Shown one piece after another: positions 33,412 through 44,511 of a DNA stretch of 64,000 nucleotides. Made by a program: the position numbers and the translations under genes. The notes beneath the pieces are model-generated. The model saw nothing but the letters and a program-made list of their open reading frames with translations, searched no databases and was not told the DNA's origin. The stretch spans positions 1,922,001 through 1,986,000 of the forward strand of contig NC_070571.1 of NCBI RefSeq assembly GCF_026914185.1. Direction: 5' to 3'. Each line of letters opens with the position of its first letter. The first letter of the stretch is position 1. The stretch is from Puccinia triticina (lineage: Eukaryota; Basidiomycota; Pucciniomycetes; Pucciniales; Pucciniaceae).

Positions 33412-36400
33412 TTATTTACGTTTAGAAGCTCTGTAGCTACGTAGGTGAATTGCACCGTCCGGGATGTTGTCTTCTGGCAGCCATTCATCTTTATCTGCAG
33501 ATTGGTTTCTGTATCTTACAAGGTATAACCTTGTATCTTTTCCTGAAATCCTCTCCTTTTTATCTTTGAGGATCTTATGTACCTTAAGTTGTTCTTTCTT
33601 TGAAGGTTCTTCTAATGTTTGTATCATGCGTTCTGCTAGGCCATCTGTCTGCGGATGGTATGCAGTGGAAAAAGCTAGTTTAGTACCCAGCATATCATGC
33701 AAGTTTCGCCAAAATTCTGATGTAAATTTAGGGTCCCTGTCACTTATAATAATTTTTGGGATACCTACGTCAGCCATTATTCTATTCCAAAATAATATGG
33801 CTACTTCCATAGCTGTATCATCTTTATGATGCGGGATAAACCTGGCTCTTTTTGAGAACCTGTCTACTACTACTAGAACAGAGTTGTAGGAGAAAGGTCC
33901 TCCAGGGGGTAGGCCAGTTACAAAATCCATGTTGATTATTTCCCACCGCGTTTTTGGTTCCGCAATGGTTTGTAATAATCCAAATCTCTTGCCGGTTTGC
34001 TTGTTAGACTTCTGGCAAATTTCACATGACTTAACATATTCTTTAACCTGGGTTTTCCAGTCAATCCACCAGGCGGTTTGTTTGACTCTTTCAACAGTAC
34101 GCTCTTCGGAGAAGTGACCGGAACCAACATTGTCATGGCATTCTTGTAACATATTTTTTATGTGACTCTCTTTGCTTAGCACAATTACGCTAGAATGTCT
34201 ATGGCGAAAATAAATTATGCCGTCTAAGAGTGTGAATTGTCCGGCTTTGTAAGGAGTAAGCCATTTCTCCGGTAGACTAGCAATCAATTCTGGCGCGCTG
34301 TTTTCATTGTCCAATATATTGATTAATTTAACTAGCTCCATATCTTCACTGTAACTAACTCTGACCTCTTCGAAGAATACATCATCAATGTCACATACAT
34401 GAATGCCTAAGATTGGAAATACATCCTCATCTTCTGGGTCGTACGCTGGGTTATCTGGAGTATTGGGTAGAGCCCATCTACTTAGTCCGTCGGCATTAGT
34501 ATGCTTAGCTCCCGCTCTATGAATTATAGTCATGTGGCCTCTATATTGCTGAATTGCGATTTGCCATCTGAGCATGTGACGGTTAGGTGTTTTCATATTC
34601 ATGAGAGTTTTCACAGCAGTACAGTCGGTGACTACTATGATTTTACAACCTTCCAGATAGTAGTGTAATTTTTCTAATGCCCAAACAAGGCAGAGACATT
34701 CCATCTGACTAGCGCCGTATCTCATCTCTGTTTTACGGACTTGTCTTGATATGAACAAGATTGGTTTTTCTACCGGTACTCCATCTATAATGAATTCTTG
34801 GTGTAACGCGGCGCCTATTCCCTCAAAACAAGCATCTATGTACAGGATGAATGGTAGAGTGTAATCTGGTTGAGCTAAGACAGGGGCAGTGGTTATGAGT
34901 CTCTTTAGCTGCTCATAGTCTTCTACTCTCCCGTAGGTCATCTCAAAAAATACATCCTTGCTACATAGTTCATACAAACTTTTGGTTATGTTTGCAAACC
35001 TAGGGATGTGTTGACGGTAATAGCTACAGAATCCAAGAAATGACTGCATTTCCGTAATAGTCTGTGGCATAGGTTTGAGTAGTACTGCCGCCACTCTATT
35101 TTGATCTATAGCTAGTGATAAACCTGAGACAATATGGCCTAAGGCTTTAATTTCTTTGAATCCAAAGTTGCATTTCTTAATGGACATTTTCAAACCGGAT
35201 TTTATTGCCGTTTTGAGTACTAATCTTATTTTCTCAAGATGTTCCTCCCAGTCCGTAGAATATATGATGATGTCATCTATATACACCATCATCCAGCTTT
35301 GTCGGATAAAAGATCCGAATATGGTATCCATCATACGCTGAAAGTGGGACGGCGCATTTTTAATACCAAAAGGCATGCGCAAATATTCGTAAACACCTAA
35401 GTGGCAGATAATTCTCATAAATTGCCTACTCTCTTCCTTAATAGGAATTTGGTGGAAACCTTTAAGCACGTCCATTGTCGTGATAAACTTCGCGTTAGCC
35501 AAGTTATGTAACAAGTGGTCTATACGGGGGATAGGGTAATTATCCGCTTTCGTATAATTGTTAAGCGCTCGAAAGTCTCCTACCATGCGGGACTTCTCAT
35601 TATGCCATGCTATTATTACTGGTGTAGTTATTTCCACTTGCTCATTATGGCCTACTTTCCTCAATACTTTAAGTTCTAGAAGTTCCTTAATGTGAATTTC
35701 TAGTGCTTCACGGGACTTAGGGCTTGAGGGATACGCCGCTCTCCTCAGCGCGGGGGGATAAGGAGGTTTGCAAGTAAGTTCTATCTCAATGTCATGTCCG
35801 GAGATATTACCTATGGGCTCCTCTTTTGTGCAGAAAGCTTCTTCATGTTCAAAGCAAATTTTTAACACATCTAGATGTTGGTCTTTGCTCAGTGTGTCAC
35901 TGACGGCAGCTTGAGACATGTAATCTTGACGGAAACGGTTCAGCTCTTTCTCGTCTTGGTTTCCTTTTACAGGGCTCTGGAAATTGATGTTACATATCTC
36001 AAACTTCCTTTTCCAATCTCCACCTATAGTGTAGAACCTGTCTTTACTTTGGAAAACATCTATCCCGTAAAGACAGAATGCATCATTTCCCAAGATTAGG
36101 TAATCACACACAGCATCTTCTAACACTACAAATTCTATATGTAGTCTAAGTGAACCCTTGGTGTGCGGGAAAATTAGTGGCATCTTTACAACTCCTATAG
36201 GCTTAAGTGCAGAATTACAACTACTAAACTTGGCACGCGGGGTTGGGAGTAATTTCTCCCGCCATCCTGGATAGTACCGGCTCAACAAGTTGGTACTGGT
36301 ACATGAACAGAAGGCTCCAATATCTAGGAGAGCTTTAACTTCTTTACCATCATAGAGCACAGTAGTGTAACTTGTTTTGCCTAGGGTATAACTCATACCT

Positions 36401-38748
36401 TCTTCTGGCTTATTAGTCATCAATTTGGCATCAGATACATGTCCAACTCCAGAGGAAGGGTTCCATTTTTGTGGCAAGTTTGAATCACCTTGGATTACTG
36501 TAATGTGAAGGGGGTCACCCAAGTCTGCTTGAATCACGTTGCAGCGGGCTATTGGTTCGGATCCACAATCCCCGGTGACACTCTCCCGGTCATTTTCAAA
36601 ATGTACTATATCAAACTGGGATCCAGTGTCAGAGTCGCCTTCGTCATCTGTAAACACCTCAATGTTGTTAATCCTTCTGCGGGGTTTGGGGCACTCAGGT
36701 CTCTTATGGCCCTTTTCCCCGCAATTATAACACTCAGGAATATTAGCCCTTTTTGGCGCAGTTTCAGCAGGTTTTGTGCCGGTGGGCGCATTATCTCTAT
36801 ACACAGCACTCTTTCTTTCTTCATAAGATTTGGGCTTCTTATCTAAACCTTTTGCAGCAATCACCAATTCTATAACTGAGACTAACTCTGCTAAGTCTAC
36901 GTCAGGATCTCGCAGGCGACACATTACATCATGCTCTAAGTCACCCCGACACTTTTTCAAGATTTTCTTGGTGACAAATTTTTGAGAAGGTTGATCATAT
37001 ATGCAGTCAATTCTCTTCTTTTGTGTCAAGCACCATTTGTAAGGCACATGTTTCATAGGGTCAAAGAAATCGGTTTCATATGCGGCAAGCATTTTATCTT
37101 CCCAGACGTCAGTGCCGTATTGTAAGTGGATCAGTTTCTTCCATTCCTTCCAGCTGATTTTGCCAACTGATTTCTTTTTTCCTACAAACCAATCTAAGGC
37201 CATGCCTTCAAACAATCGGGGTAATCTGGATGTCACTATTTCATCTGACGCTTCGTAGGACTCAAGGAGATGATCTATGTAATTCATAAAGTATATGTGA
37301 TCATATTCTCCTTCGCCGGTGAATTTGGGCCATTCTTTGATGGGTGGCAAGAGTTTGTTCATTGCAAACATATCAAAGTTGCTCAAATGTGATGAGGTCT
37401 GTCTTGCTTGGTTTTGGTAAGGAGGGGTTTGTTCAACAGGTTCCTCTTTTTTGGGAGGCATTGATCTTTCTTTATGTTGAAAGACTCTCTCTTTTGTGTT
37501 CAAGAAAGGGTTATTGAATTGTAATTCTTCTTGAACAATGGATTCCGCCTTATTGGTCATGTGGGGCGGAGTTTGAATACCAGAGGCTGCCTGTTTAAGG
37601 GACTTAATCTCAATTTTCAAAGTGCTAATTTGTTCCGAAACAGACTGAGTGATTTGTTTGGCAACTTCTTTGATTGTGTCATCCTGGTTGCTGACAAGGT
37701 CAATCAGAATTCTTAACTGAGCAGATTGGTGCTCCTCACGCTCACGCTGAGCTACCATTATCTCAGATTTAATCATGGTGATTACTTCATTTTTGAAGTC
37801 CGCCAGGCTGATGTCAAGATCAGTTAATTTGTCCTGCGCTGTGAGATTGGAGTCTCTTACTGCAGCAACAGTTTTAACTATGTCACGGAGTTCTCTCTCA
37901 GTTTTCTGAACTATTTCTCTCAGTTCTGGGATCTTAACAAAAGGTTCTTGGGACAATTCCAGAGATTTTTTTACGCCGGTCTCAATCATGTTACTCGTGG
38001 CTTTATAACAATCAATAATTTTGGAGACAGTAGTTTTATGGTAATTATTTGAGTTGTAATGTAATTTGTCTAGATTACTGTATACATTCTCAAACAAAGA
38101 AAAAATAAAGTCTCTGTCTATTGTAGGTGATCGTAAGCTTTGTCTAGTGTGTCCGCCACCTTCATCAGACGCTTCCATCGGATGACGTTGTCTCTGGCTG
38201 CTTGAGTTGGGGGTGCTTTGCGCTTTTTCCCGGTGTTTCTGGCTGGGTAGAGTTGCTTCATCACCGTCCAAGGATTCCAACCCTCGACGTAAGACTCTAG
38301 CTGTTTTTGAGCCATCAACTTCTGCGCCATTTTCTGGCTCTCTTGAGCTCTGCGGAGAGCTGTTCGCAGCTCTTCTGTCGCTCCTCCTTTCGCTTGGAGA
38401 GCTACACACTCCTGCCAGTTCAGGACGTGGTCGCGGACTAAGTCCTTGGTCTTGTCCAGCTTGATTAGCTGTTCTTTCGTCTTGAGGATAGTCCTCGCCG
38501 GATTGGTCGAGGTGGTCGTCGAGGTACTCGGAACCGGAGCTGGGTTCTTCTTCTTGAACTTCAGGGAGCTCAGCTTCGGAGTCTTCTCCTTGGGAGGCTC
38601 GACGGCTACCTCCGCGGCTTCCTCCTCCTCCGCGGCTTCCTCCTCTTCCGCCACTTCCTCGGCTTCCGCCGCCGGTGGCTTGTCTAGGATGCCTCTTGGG
38701 GGTGGACAGAGGTCCTTCGAGATCGGGTCTGCTCGATCGGGTGGACAT
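33412..38748 (-). CDS. gypsy Gag-Pol polyprotein, 1778 residues, single frame
   Basis: An uninterrupted frame starts at ATG 38748. Residues 1-205 are Ser/Gly/Arg-rich and look disordered, followed by coiled coil and a Gag capsid-like region. A zinc knuckle ([14 protein letters not shown]) lies near residue 670. The protease motif near residue 805 is 'LLDIGAF', with Ile where Thr or Ser is usual. RT spans about 1040-1230 with catalytic 'YIDD'. RNase H follows ('[18 protein letters not shown]'). Integrase has its HHCC finger (about 1535-1585) and D,D,E at 'NMDFVTG', 'ISDRDPKF' and '[10 protein letters not shown]'. Directly after this Glu the protein jumps to a chromodomain-like tail ('[18 protein letters not shown]'). 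About 200 residues that normally lie between, including the GPY/F module, are missing in frame. Replicates via cytoplasmic particles and nuclear integration (family knowledge). Confidence 0.92.
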   Translation of the reverse strand: MSTRSSRPDLEGPLSTPKRHPRQATGGGSRGSGGRGGSRGGGGSRGGSRRASQGEDSEAELPEVQEEEPSSGSEYLDDHLDQSGEDYPQDERTANQAGQDQGLSPRPRPELAGVCSSPSERRSDRRAANSSPQSSREPENGAEVDGSKTARVLRRGLESLDGDEATLPSQKHREKAQSTPNSSSQRQRHPMEASDEGGGHTRQSLRSPTIDRDFIFSLFENVYSNLDKLHYNSNNYHKTTVSKIIDCYKATSNMIETGVKKSLELSQEPFVKIPELREIVQKTERELRDIVKTVAAVRDSNLTAQDKLTDLDISLADFKNEVITMIKSEIMVAQREREEHQSAQLRILIDLVSNQDDTIKEVAKQITQSVSEQISTLKIEIKSLKQAASGIQTPPHMTNKAESIVQEELQFNNPFLNTKERVFQHKERSMPPKKEEPVEQTPPYQNQARQTSSHLSNFDMFAMNKLLPPIKEWPKFTGEGEYDHIYFMNYIDHLLESYEASDEIVTSRLPRLFEGMALDWFVGKKKSVGKISWKEWKKLIHLQYGTDVWEDKMLAAYETDFFDPMKHVPYKWCLTQKKRIDCIYDQPSQKFVTKKILKKCRGDLEHDVMCRLRDPDVDLAELVSVIELVIAAKGLDKKPKSYEERKSAVYRDNAPTGTKPAETAPKRANIPECYNCGEKGHKRPECPKPRRRINNIEVFTDDEGDSDTGSQFDIVHFENDRESVTGDCGSEPIARCNVIQADLGDPLHITVIQGDSNLPQKWNPSSGVGHVSDAKLMTNKPEEGMSYTLGKTSYTTVLYDGKEVKALLDIGAFCSCTSTNLLSRYYPGWREKLLPTPRAKFSSCNSALKPIGVVKMPLIFPHTKGSLRLHIEFVVLEDAVCDYLILGNDAFCLYGIDVFQSKDRFYTIGGDWKRKFEICNINFQSPVKGNQDEKELNRFRQDYMSQAAVSDTLSKDQHLDVLKICFEHEEAFCTKEEPIGNISGHDIEIELTCKPPYPPALRRAAYPSSPKSREALEIHIKELLELKVLRKVGHNEQVEITTPVIIAWHNEKSRMVGDFRALNNYTKADNYPIPRIDHLLHNLANAKFITTMDVLKGFHQIPIKEESRQFMRIICHLGVYEYLRMPFGIKNAPSHFQRMMDTIFGSFIRQSWMMVYIDDIIIYSTDWEEHLEKIRLVLKTAIKSGLKMSIKKCNFGFKEIKALGHIVSGLSLAIDQNRVAAVLLKPMPQTITEMQSFLGFCSYYRQHIPRFANITKSLYELCSKDVFFEMTYGRVEDYEQLKRLITTAPVLAQPDYTLPFILYIDACFEGIGAALHQEFIIDGVPVEKPILFISRQVRKTEMRYGASQMECLCLVWALEKLHYYLEGCKIIVVTDCTAVKTLMNMKTPNRHMLRWQIAIQQYRGHMTIIHRAGAKHTNADGLSRWALPNTPDNPAYDPEDEDVFPILGIHVCDIDDVFFEEVRVSYSEDMELVKLINILDNENSAPELIASLPEKWLTPYKAGQFTLLDGIIYFRHRHSSVIVLSKESHIKNMLQECHDNVGSGHFSEERTVERVKQTAWWIDWKTQVKEYVKSCEICQKSNKQTGKRFGLLQTIAEPKTRWEIINMDFVTGLPPGGPFSYNSVLVVVDRFSKRARFIPHHKDDTAMEVAILFWNRIMADVGIPKIIISDRDPKFTSEFWRNLHDMLGTKLAFSTAYHPQTDGLAERMIQTLEEPSKKEQLKVHKILKDKKERISGKDTRLYLVRYRNQSADKDEWLPEDNIPDGAIHLRSYRASKRK

Positions 38749-39400
38749 GTTAGTTTATGTTTTTTTATTTATTTATTTATGTTTTAGTGTTTTTATACGG
38801 ATTATTTGCAAGAGAAACTTGGACTAACCGAGTTCGTCCGCTTCAGAATCGCTTAATACGGGATTCTCAAACTTCTCGGCTTCTTTTGCAGTAAAGGAGC
38901 TTGTTTTTTCCTTGTTTTGTTCGGCCACTAAGCGGAAGAATCAATAATTTGTTAGAATTTTTCAAAGTAAATTTTTAAGTACGCAAAAAAAAAAAGCGAT
39001 TTACTTCTTTCCTTTTTTCTTTGAATTCTATTCAACCGGTGTTCGTTGAGTAGAAAGTTCAGAGTGATTCGAGCCTCTAAATCTTTTTTCTTGCTCTTTT
39101 CAACTAGGATCGTGCCGAGTTGGATTCTTTCTTCGCAGGTTAACTTTTCAAAGTCGTCCGGCTGGTAGTTTTTAATAAACTCTTTGTTTCTGAGTTTAAG
39201 ATAGCGGAGGTAATATTGAATCAGCTCGGCGTTCTGTTGTAAATGAGCCACTGATGTGGAAAAATAAGAACGCAAAAAGCAAGTTAGGGAGGTTCAAAAG
39301 CGAGTAAAGAGATGATAGGAGATAATTCTGAAGGATTAGTAGCTTCAGAATTGTTCAGGGGTAAGTTGCGCGCGAAAGAGCTCGGTTTTTGAGCTTTACT
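38118..39400 (-). CDS. candidate spliced upstream protein of the gypsy element (ORF0), overlapping gag out of frame
   Basis: On the sense (minus) strand three coding exons join in phase: 39250-39005, 38927-38829 and 38728-38118. Each acceptor is preceded by a CTAAC branch-like motif 20-40 nt upstream, and donors are GTAAAT and GTTAGT. A leader exon ending at 39400 (donor GTAAAG) would supply the A of the start codon: A|TG GCT. The product would be 318 residues: a helical N-terminal part ('[18 protein letters not shown]'), an acidic middle with Glu runs, then a basic helical C-terminal part ('[18 protein letters not shown]', '[18 protein letters not shown]'). The last exon overlaps the disordered start of gag-pol, shifted one base; the gag ATG lies within the last intron, so unspliced RNA would make Gag-Pol and spliced RNA this protein. 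No homology is recognised. The model is inference from splice signals and open frames; RNA evidence is lacking. Confidence 0.5.
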
Positions 39401-39592
39401 AGACTAAAAGGTCAATCTAATGGTGCGATATAGCGCGCCGTGCTCAAACTGCAGAGTTTTCTAGACACAATCTAACGGTGATGTAAGCTAAAAGAATTTT
39501 AGAGGTAGGTTTGGTTTGGTTAATCGTCAGATAGACGAAATAGTAGGATTTTTTCTGGTTTTTTGGGATAAGTTCCCGGCCAGACCCCCAAT

Positions 39593-40842
39593 TGTCAGGC
39601 TCGGTGATGCCAAGACACGAAGTCCTCTAGCTACACGAGTGACTGCGGCGAGTGGTCGCGTCTGTAGACGCGGTAAGATGATGGTTTATAAAGATTTATA
39701 TCCCTGATGGGATGTAACGGAGGGGCCGCGAGAGCAGCGGAATGGTTAAGGTGCCCTCCGGGGCGGTTCTTACAGGGCCTGACAAGCAGGGGTAGTATGT
39801 CCTGTGTTGTCTGGGGTCCGACAAGCGGGGGTTGTTCGACAAGTTCCCAAGTATATAATTGATGGGGATTACTCCCGAGATGATAAAGAGAAAATGAGCT
39901 GGACTTACTGTTGGAGCAGGAGTCCAGCGACGAGCAATGAATCTAAAAACAATCTAACACAAGCTGAGAGCGAACTGATCAACGAATATGTTCGGCGAAG
40001 TAGTGCGCTGCTGGGCGGTTAAAGTGATTGATGATTCTGGGGAGCCAGAGTCCTCCCAACACCGGCTTTTATGCTGTTTCTGGGAGGCTCGTCGGCTCGC
40101 TATTCTCCTGGATGGCCTTCCAATACATTTTGTTGGAAGGCACAGCCTCTTTACTGGTCTTGCTACTCGTAAGACCCGTATCTCTTGGATACCGGTCACA
40201 AGGAAGATTCTTTCTTCTCGGAACTCGTTTAAAGAGTTCTACTCGAAATGACACGCTAGAGATCCTCTGCTCTCGAGTGGAGGATCACTAGGAGTCGGTT
40301 CCTATGCGGAGCTCTTCGGCGATTCGTGTCCGAGTCTTTCCGCTACTGTTGCTGCGACGGAGCTCGGAAGAAGATTGCTACCACGCGACCAGGTACTGTA
40401 GTTCTCTGAGTCGCGTGGCTTGATTGTTTAGCCGCCTACTGGCGGCTGTTGTTTCCATGCGACCAGGTACTACAGTACTCTGTATCGCGTGGCTGAGTGA
40501 TTTAGCCGCTAACAAGCCCACGTAGTTTTCGCGCAACCAGTGGCTGTCTGCTGAGTATTACGTGGGTCTTCTGAGTGGGTCTTTTTATACATGCTCCCTT
40601 GTTTTTGTTACTTGTACCTAGTTGGGATATATTGTACAGAAGAGATTCTGGACCGCGCGGCGGTCCCGTTGGTGTCTAGCTTCTCTAGGAAGCTATTTGT
40701 AATATTTAAAACAATTTAAAACAAATCTATGCTGCGCAGAGATCCGCGCTGCGGTCTGCTCTGCACCCGGTTTACGGTGCTCTTGGCTGCGCTACCGGAG
40801 CTGCAGGCGGGGCTCTATTCTAGAATGGTAGCCCGGCTGACA
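39593..40842 (-). repeat. gypsy 5' LTR (1250 bp)
   Basis: Apparently identical to the other LTR at a constant offset of 7480 bp. It contains the presumptive promoter, though I could not single out a TATA box with confidence. Confidence 0.95.
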
Positions 40843-41039
40843 GGTTAGGGGTTAGGGGTTAAGGATTAGGGGGGATATAAAAAAAAATTGGGCAATACTG
40901 GTCAGAAGTGTGTGGTAACCTTGTTTTCTGCAGTTCTGACACAGCTCCTCCCAGCTCCATCCAGCCCTGCCCTCCCATTGGTTTCAAACCAAAGATAATA
41001 GCAAATTTATCTTTGGTTTAGAACCGATGGATTGAACAG

Positions 41040-41208
41040 CCATGTCTTGCTCACTGGATGAAAAGTTTGCTCACCCCCCTTGATTGGAATCATGCCTGCA
41101 AATGAAGCAAGACATCCAAAGCCGCAAGTGACAATGTTGGAACACTTGAAAACAAATTTTCCTCCTTCTTCCTCTCACTTTCTACTTAGCTGCTTGATTA
41201 ATATCCAA
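41040..41208. other. short spacer between elements
   Basis: No feature recognised between the fold-back element and the next transposon. Confidence 0.5.
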
Positions 41209-41511
41209 TAGGGGGGTTCACGATTGGATAAAACGTTTCTGGTGAACCCCTAAAAATTTTCTTGCTGGTGCATATTCACACTTAAAATTAAGCATAAAAT
41301 CCCAACACAAACAACCACCAGAAGCGATAAACCGCTACTGGTCATCCCCCCGCCATCATAAAAATTTAGAAGTGCGGCTCCCACATCAGACCCCCCCCCT
41401 CACCCGATTCCGGCAATCCCACCATTTCCAACAGCCAACGTCACACCTCTGACACTCCGCCGCCGTTTCACCCACCTCGATTGATCTTTTTTTTTGGCTC
41501 AGTGTTCCCAA

Positions 41512-43096
41512 ATGAGCATATCCAGTCAGGTATGTACATCTCCATTCCCATCCCTTTTGATCATAACTCACCCCCGACTGATCCCTTCCCCAAACCTTAG
41601 TTGGATCCCAGCTTGTTTGATAGCCCATCCGGCCTGTCTCCCAACGTATCCGACCTCCGCCTCCAATCCAATTGTAGCCCGTCGCTCTCGCTGAACACCA
41701 TTTCAATGTCAGGCACCAGATCTCAATCGCCTCCCCTGGACCCTGCGCCAGCGAGTGGGAAGCCAAAACGGGCCCGCAGGACTAAAGCGCAGATGATCGC
41801 ACATTGGGCGGAGCTTGCTCGAGCCGAGGCAGAAGAGGCAAGAATCAAGACTCACGGTGTTGCCGATAGGTACAAAGGCAAAGGCGGAAAGAAGAATGCC
41901 CCCCGCTCTCGTAACCCTCGCCGTACTTCTCAACCGTCGAAAGGTGCGACCACCCAAATCGGATCTGCCCCACCTGCATCCCAGACGACTGGCTCGGACG
42001 CTAACCCGCCGTTTGTGACTGAAGACTACGAGCATGTATGCTCTTATCTCGAGGAGGAGGCCAACTATACCCGCTTGTATGGTGATGGGGCCAAGACGGT
42101 GGTTGGCACAACCAAGGTCACAAAGGCAGCGGCGTACGACATGTTTGCGATCTACATTAACGATAAGTCTAACTCCCGCCTGCATCTCACCGGGTCCCAG
42201 CTCCGCCAACGAATCAATGGCTACAAGAAGCGGTTTGCAAAGGCCAAAGCGTGGGCCGATAATACCGGAGCCGGGATCAAAGAGGGTGAAGACCTGCCTA
42301 CTCTGGCCGAGATCCTCGAGAGTAAGTGCCCGTGCTACGAACGGATGTACTCAATCTTTGGAGCAAAGGCAAACATCACCCCTTTGGCTGAGTTCGACTC
42401 CATGACGGGAGGCAATCTGTATGATGGCTCCGATGAATCCGATGCTCCTCAGTCCACTCAGGAGATCTTCTATTCGGGCTGGGATGAGACTCAAGACAAG
42501 CTGCCCCCCTCGGGCATCATCACTCCAAACATCCGGCTCCTTCCAGATACGCTCGCACAACCTATCGACGGCCCAAACTTCGTCGGTGAGGATGAAGAGC
42601 TCCCTCCGCCCCTTGATTTGAGTGGGACTGCTGCAGATCCCTCCCCAAGCTTGATATCTCAGCGTTCGATCCATCAAGCAACACATGGCAGTGCGGCCCC
42701 GAGTGGCTATCAATCTGCGGCTGACGAGGCCGCACCAGCTGGCCGCCGAGCGTTCGCTAATCAACAATCAGCTGATTCAACTCCTGTGGGACCCAATCGC
42801 AGCAATCAAACGAAATCCAAGAGTCTTGCCTCCGCCTTCGAAAGCGCCAACACCGAGAAATTTGCTTACCTCAAAGAGAATATGTCCTGGGATAAGGAGC
42901 GCGAGCGCAATCGCCTTCAGCATGAATCAGATCGCGAAAAGCTACGCCACGCGCAAGAGGTGGATCGCGTGCGAACCAATTGGTGACGGCCCAACTAACA
43001 TTGGCTCAGGCAAGGATGGAAAGTGCACGCGAGTTCATAGGTCAGGGCAAGACCGCCGCCGAGGTTGAGGCGCTTTTGAAGGTTATTTATGGATGA
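41512..43096 (+). pseudogene. accessory Myb/trihelix-like protein of the Harbinger-like element, frameshifted near its end
   Basis: Exon 1 is 41512-41529 (ATG AGC ATA TCC...), with an intron 41530-41600 (GTATGT...TTAG). Exon 2 runs from 41601 to a TGA at 42986. The N-terminal part is Ser/Pro-rich, followed by basic 'KPKRARRTKAQMIAHW', then a region ('YEHVCSYLEEEANYTRLYGD', 'LRQRINGYKKRFAKAKAW') typical of fungal Harbinger accessory proteins. The C-terminal coiled coil ('WDKERERNRLQHESDREKL') stops early, but a different frame carries on at once with 'LAQARMESAREFIGQGKTAA' to a stop at 43094-43096, indicating a single-base indel near 42975. Role in transposase targeting is inferred from element context. 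Confidence 0.68.
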
Positions 43097-43463
43097 AGCC
43101 GAGTGGTTTGTCACTCTTGTTCCCTCTTGACATAGTACTTCGACACAGACTAATACTGATATTTTCTTGGCGGCCCTCAGTTCGTGTAGCGGTCTCTCTT
43201 GACGCGAAGGAGGACGGATTTACTCCCACAATTGATATTTGCCACGTTTTAGATATGCCCCCCCCCCAACAATCACTGTGGTCATCCGATCCCCTCTCCC
43301 TTCACCTGCTGTGGTTGTAGCGGTCTCTCTTGACTGCCCCCCCCCCCAAACGTCTCCTCTCTCTTCACCTGCTGTGGTCTGATGTTTTCCGTTATCGGTT
43401 ATGATTTCCTATCCGTCTGAATACCACGATATGTTTGTTGGCTTCCTTGGAATATAACTCATA

Positions 43464-44252
43464 TTGCTCGCTTTTATGGAATCAAATTATTCCTTCATAC
43501 ATGATCATATGAGCGACTCAGGGGCCAAAAAATACCCCAAGCCACATCCAAACACACGGCTCAGTTGTGGTTTGGACAAGCTGTATTGCCTGTATTCCCT
43601 GTATTGCCTGGAGGTGGACGCCCAGGCTAACTCAACAGCTCTTCCTCCCACCAGCTCCCAGAAACCCGCCGGGAAAATGGCTATTAGGTATCAACGAACT
43701 GCCCGCAATCGCACTCACAGAGAACCCAGAAGAGCCTCATGGTCTAACGATGGCATCAACGGCGGGCCATCCAGCTTGATGATCCTCCTTGACTGGCTCG
43801 CAGTACCTGGCAACTACGACCGATGGAGGGGCGAGGGCCGTTTGTGGTTTGACTGTGCAAACCGAGAGCTGGTGACCGATGAGATTCAAGGGATCATGCT
43901 TGATCATAATATCCGACGAGATAATAGAGGTAAGACCAGAATTCCCTGTTCTTACCTACCCGTACAAGCTGAAGTGACCGTGATTTGGGCATACATAGCT
44001 ATAATTGATCGAATCCGTTACCTTCAAAGGAGTTACCAGATAGCTCGTGATTTCATGGCCCGAAGCCGAGATGAGCTTTATGCCAGCCTAGGCGATGAGG
44101 GTATGCGGATCCTTTGCAGTGAGTTTCTCCAGGAATTCCCTACAAGCCACGCAAGGACTGACGAATTAGGGCCTTGCTACCTCAGACTATACCCTCCAAC
44201 GATGTCCGCATTGGGATGTCCTGCATTCAGTTATGCACCGCGAAACCCTTAG
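43464..44252 (+). CDS. second DNA-binding-like accessory gene of the Harbinger-like element
   Basis: An open frame with 'LMILLDWLAVPGNYDRWRGE' and, after an optional 69-nt intron (43930-43998, GTAAGA/ATAG), 'IIDRIRYLQRSYQIARDFMA'. This pairing of a 'LDWL..GNY.RWRG' helix with a later 'I..IRYLE..Y..A.DWL' helix is the pattern of a SANT/Myb-like module frequent in fungal transposon-associated and host genes, as I remember it. The first 60 residues look non-coding, so the real start is probably inside (for example after the acceptor-like CAG near 43655). It lies between the other accessory gene and the transposase and points toward the transposase 3' end. Confidence 0.5.
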   Translation: MLAFMESNYSFIHDHMSDSGAKKYPKPHPNTRLSCGLDKLYCLYSLYCLEVDAQANSTALPPTSSQKPAGKMAIRYQRTARNRTHREPRRASWSNDGINGGPSSLMILLDWLAVPGNYDRWRGEGRLWFDCANRELVTDEIQGIMLDHNIRRDNRGKTRIPCSYLPVQAEVTVIWAYIAIIDRIRYLQRSYQIARDFMARSRDELYASLGDEGMRILCSEFLQEFPTSHARTDELGPCYLRLYPPTMSALGCPAFSYAPRNP

Positions 44253-44511
44253 GGATTTTGTACGCGTGTACCGGCAAGGGAGAGGCTCATCCGACGATGA
44301 AGCTCAACAAGTTGTGCCTGAAAGGGCAGACCGCGAGGACGGCAACAACTCAGATGCTACTACTATAAGCTCCTGAACAAGATATCCAGCACTACTAGTT
44401 ATGAAAAACGTGGAAAGAAAATTAAATGTGAAAGAGAATCAAAACAAGAAAGAGGATGGATAGAAAGACAATCAAAACAAGTAAGAGGATGGATACCTAT
44501 AGTGAGCAGAA

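Larger units (their letters stand above)
32113..40842 (-). mobile_element. Ty3/gypsy LTR retrotransposon (chromovirus-like), 8730 bp, very young
   Basis: The LTRs 32113-33362 and 39593-40842 are each 1250 bp, and I see no difference between them; all frames inside them are the same. The target duplication GGTTA is perfect (32108-32112 / 40843-40847). Sense is minus strand: 5' LTR at the right, TGGGGGTCTGG primer-binding candidate next to it (about 39588-39578), leader with introns, gag-pol frame, purine tract GGTGGTGGGGAA before the left LTR. Internal order is Gag, protease, RT, RNase H, integrase, chromodomain-like tail, as in chromoviruses. The integrase C-terminal part is shortened, so the copy may be non-autonomous. 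Confidence 0.96.
31870..41003. mobile_element. fold-back (inverted-repeat) element split by the gypsy insertion
   Basis: The left arm ATTATCTTTGGTTTGGAACT, with GATGGGAGGGCGGAGCTGGA following (about 31870-31930), has an inverted partner at about 40943-41003. Without the gypsy insertion the element would be about 400 bp and contain a tRNA-like segment and a TTAGGGG tract. No protein is encoded. It looks like a MITE or a SINE-containing fold-back. Confidence 0.6.
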
